NCBI GenBank assembly: GCA_038118725.1
Contig: JAYOIK010000014.1
Coordinates: 1-64,000 of the forward strand
Length of the DNA stretch: 64,000 nt
Direction: 5' to 3'
Source: JADHLJ01 sp038118725
GTDB taxonomy: Bacteria; Pseudomonadota; Alphaproteobacteria; Thalassobaculales; Thalassobaculaceae
Under the pieces are notes generated by a model that had not been told where the DNA came from, searched no databases, and saw only the letters and a program-made list of their open reading frames with translations. The position numbers and the translations under genes were made by a program. This document shows, piece after piece, positions 62,171 through 64,000 of the stretch. Each line of letters starts with the position of its first letter. The first letter of the stretch is position 1.

Positions 62171-63166
62171 ATGCGGTTGAAAACCTTTTCCGCGCCGTCG
62201 ATGTCCGAGGCCATGCTTATGGTCAAGGAGCATTTCGGAGGAGACGCCATCATCGTTTCCTCCCAGAAGGGCGAAAACGGCCTCGGCGTGCGTATCACGG
62301 CCGCGGTCGACCATGTCGAGGAAGACCACGCCTTCGACGAGGAAATGGGGTTTGATGATTTCCCCGATCCGATTGACGCGATCGGCGACGCGCTGGCCCA
62401 TCACGGAGCGCCGGCAAGCGTAACGGACAAGATACTTAACCTGGCGGGTGACCTGTCCCTGGACGATAGCCATCTAAGTCTCGCCGGGGCGCTCGACCAA
62501 GCCTTCGATTTCGCCCCACTTCCGGACATGAAGGGCGGAGGCACGATCATGCTCATCGGCTTGCCCGGCGCCGGCAAGACCGTCACCACCGCCAAGCTCG
62601 CCACCCAAGCGGTGCTCGGCAGGGGAAGCGTGAACGTGATCACCACCGACACGATCCGTGCCGGCGGTTTTCAGCAACTCGAGGCATTCACCAAGATCCT
62701 GGAAATCGATCTGATGAGCGCCGCCAATCCGTCGGAGCTTAAGGATGCGATGATCGCGGGCATCCCCGAGGCCGGGACGATCATCGACTGCGCCGGGGGC
62801 AACCCTTTCGACAAAAATGACCTCAAGCGCCAGCGAGACCTGATCCAAGCCGTGGAAGCCGAGGTGATCCTGCTGCTCGCCGACGGGACGGACCCTCTGG
62901 AAGCGGCGGATATCGCGGAAATCTACAGCGATCTCGGCGCCGGTGGGTTGATCACCACTCGGATCGACGTGGCGCGCCGTCACGGCGCGTTGCTGAGCGC
63001 CGCCAGCGCCGGCGAACTGGTGATACGCGGCGGCGGAATGGGTCCCAGCGTTACCGACGGCCTGAAACCGCTCAATCCGGTGGCGTTGGCACGACTATTG
63101 CTCCCCGATACGGAGGACGCGGCGTCCGAATCCGGCGCCGCCGCTTCGCGTGGCTCGTATGTGTAG
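62171..63166 (+). CDS. flhF: Flagellar GTPase FlhF
   Basis: FlhF is an SRP-type GTPase that sets the position and number of flagella. The 331-residue protein has an N-terminal B domain beginning RLKTFSAPSMSEAMLMVKEH. The NG domain has G1 LIGLPGAGKTVTTAKLATQA (about 127-146), ITTDTIRAGGFQQLEAF (G2/G3) and GLITTRIDVARRHGALLSA near the C-terminus. It is shorter than the Vibrio protein, as in other alphaproteobacteria. flhG follows. Confidence 0.93.
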   Translation: MRLKTFSAPSMSEAMLMVKEHFGGDAIIVSSQKGENGLGVRITAAVDHVEEDHAFDEEMGFDDFPDPIDAIGDALAHHGAPASVTDKILNLAGDLSLDDSHLSLAGALDQAFDFAPLPDMKGGGTIMLIGLPGAGKTVTTAKLATQAVLGRGSVNVITTDTIRAGGFQQLEAFTKILEIDLMSAANPSELKDAMIAGIPEAGTIIDCAGGNPFDKNDLKRQRDLIQAVEAEVILLLADGTDPLEAADIAEIYSDLGAGGLITTRIDVARRHGALLSAASAGELVIRGGGMGPSVTDGLKPLNPVALARLLLPDTEDAASESGAAASRGSYV

Positions 63167-63250
63167 AGCCGAGACATTCATTCGCGGACTGGATGGCCAG
63201 CCGCAAGCCCGGGTCGCGCGCCGCGCGGCCCTAACCAAGGATGCTCTGAA

Positions 63251-64000
63251 ATGAACGCATCTCCCAAGGCCCAATCTCCTCAAGGCGCAAGCCGGAAGCT
63301 GGAAAAGGGACGCAATATCATCGCGGTGGCGTCCGGCAAGGGAGGCGTCGGCAAGACGTGGTTTTCGGTCACTCTGACCCATGCCTTCGCGCAACATGGT
63401 CATCGCGCGCTGCTGTTCGACGCGGATCTTGGCCTCGCCAATGTGGATATACTATTGGGGCTGATGCCCCAGCGCGATCTGGGCGGTGTGATTTCCGGAC
63501 GCCTCTCGCTCGAGCAAGCGAAAATTCACTACGCCGACGGCAATTTCGACGTATTGGCCGGCCGCTCCGGCTCCGGAAGCCTCGCCGCGCTGCCCCCGAA
63601 CCGATTGGCGACGCTGGGCACCGACCTCGTGCATATGGCCGACCGCTATGACCGGGTGACCATGGATCTCGGCGCGGGGATCGACCGCACGGTGCGCGGG
63701 CTGTCCAGCCGGGCCGGCACGATCATCGTGGTGACCACGACCGAGCCGACATCGCTTACCGATGCCTACGCCTTCATCAAGGTAACCATGCAAGCCAACC
63801 CGTCGGCGGATGTACGCGTGGTGATCAATTCCTGTGCCACCCATGCCGAGGGGCGCCGCACTTACGAGACCCTGCGCAAGGCCTGCGACAGCTTCCTGAA
63901 ATACGCCCCGCCCCTGCTCGGCGTTATCCGGCGCGATCCGAAGGTTCTGGAATCGATCCGCAATCAGATCCCGCTTCTGACGCGGTTTCCCAATTGCAAC
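63251..64000 (+). CDS. flhG: MinD/ParA-type ATPase FlhG (FleN), 3' end cut
   Basis: The gene is open at the right edge after 250 codons. AAGGA lies nine bases before ATG 63251. The product has a short Lys/Ser-rich N-terminus, then the deviant Walker A NIIAVASGKGGVGKTWFSVT, the switch RALLFDADLGLANVDILLGL and ATMDLGAGID-like switch II (VTMDLGAGIDRTVRG). FlhG restricts flagellar number by acting on FlhF and on FleQ/FlbD-class regulators. The C-terminal membrane-binding helix, if present, lies outside the window. Confidence 0.93.
   Translation, partial: MNASPKAQSPQGASRKLEKGRNIIAVASGKGGVGKTWFSVTLTHAFAQHGHRALLFDADLGLANVDILLGLMPQRDLGGVISGRLSLEQAKIHYADGNFDVLAGRSGSGSLAALPPNRLATLGTDLVHMADRYDRVTMDLGAGIDRTVRGLSSRAGTIIVVTTTEPTSLTDAYAFIKVTMQANPSADVRVVINSCATHAEGRRTYETLRKACDSFLKYAPPLLGVIRRDPKVLESIRNQIPLLTRFPNCN

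Noticed and set aside
61132..62298. 388-codon open frame antisense to flhA
   Set aside because: It is a mirror frame of a conserved gene in GC-rich DNA; its His/Asp/Arg-rich translation has no domain pattern.
63159..63254. A 31-codon ORF that overlaps the flhF stop and ends as ATGA on the flhG start
   Set aside because: It has no ribosome-binding site, is Arg-rich by GC bias, and flhG has its own AAGGA site nine bases upstream. The overlap is probably fortuitous.

Overview
This is a GC-rich chromosomal window from an alphaproteobacterium, most likely of the Rhodospirillales type. The evidence is the gene order: rpsB-tsf-pyrH-frr-uppS-cdsA-dxr-rseP-bamA-skp-lpxD-fabZ-lpxA-lpxI-lpxB on one strand, proS-lolC/E-lolD-dnaE, and fliF-fliH-fliN-motA-flbD-flhA-flhF-flhG. 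HemB is the metal-poor alphaproteobacterial form and lipid A is made with LpxI. The left edge cuts a cysteine hydrolase and the right edge cuts flhG. I saw no rRNA, tRNA, CRISPR array, prophage or insertion sequence.

Layout. 1-18340 is mixed metabolism and housekeeping: cysteine hydrolase, DMT exporter, a small membrane ORF, Crp/Fnr regulator, 2-hydroxyacid dehydrogenase, M23 peptidase, xseA divergent from purD, a DgcZ-like diguanylate cyclase, an SDR, a KefB/C-type antiporter, a CoA ligase paired with a BadI/MenB-like crotonase, and a sugar-type group (AGE epimerase, Gfo/Idh oxidoreductase, 3-hydroxyisobutyrate-dehydrogenase-like enzyme). 18375-33051 is one long leftward run joining translation, isoprenoid and lipid A synthesis and outer-membrane biogenesis. 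33268-34615 is a compact, translationally coupled three-gene nitrile hydratase-type operon. 34733-39732 holds a CgeB-like glycosyltransferase, an M81 peptidase, a GNAT protein, a methyltransferase and a lipocalin-like protein. 39787-46804 is dnaE, lolD, lolC/E and proS. 46979-52108 is a valine-degradation cluster (isobutyryl-CoA dehydrogenase, 3-hydroxyisobutyryl-CoA hydrolase, 3-hydroxyisobutyrate dehydrogenase) with an LdtR-like MarR regulator and a stand-alone formyltransferase. 52233-54148 is hemB coupled to a TauD/TfdA dioxygenase. 54322 to the end is a flagellar operon.

The most unusual item is the nitrile hydratase-type operon. The beta subunit is split into two genes, as in thiocyanate hydrolase. 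The cobalt-type catalytic subunit carries a 40-residue His/Asp-rich N-terminal tail (14 His), and no metallochaperone gene is in view. The tail's start codon is fixed by an ATGA overlap with the preceding gene. Other points worth checking are an inverted pair of DnaA boxes next to a period-6 G-rich tract upstream of dnaE, a 41-codon ORF coupled to fliF, the lack of fliG between fliF and fliH, a DgcZ-like cyclase whose zinc ligands look lost, and a small family of hyper-palindromic intergenic repeats.
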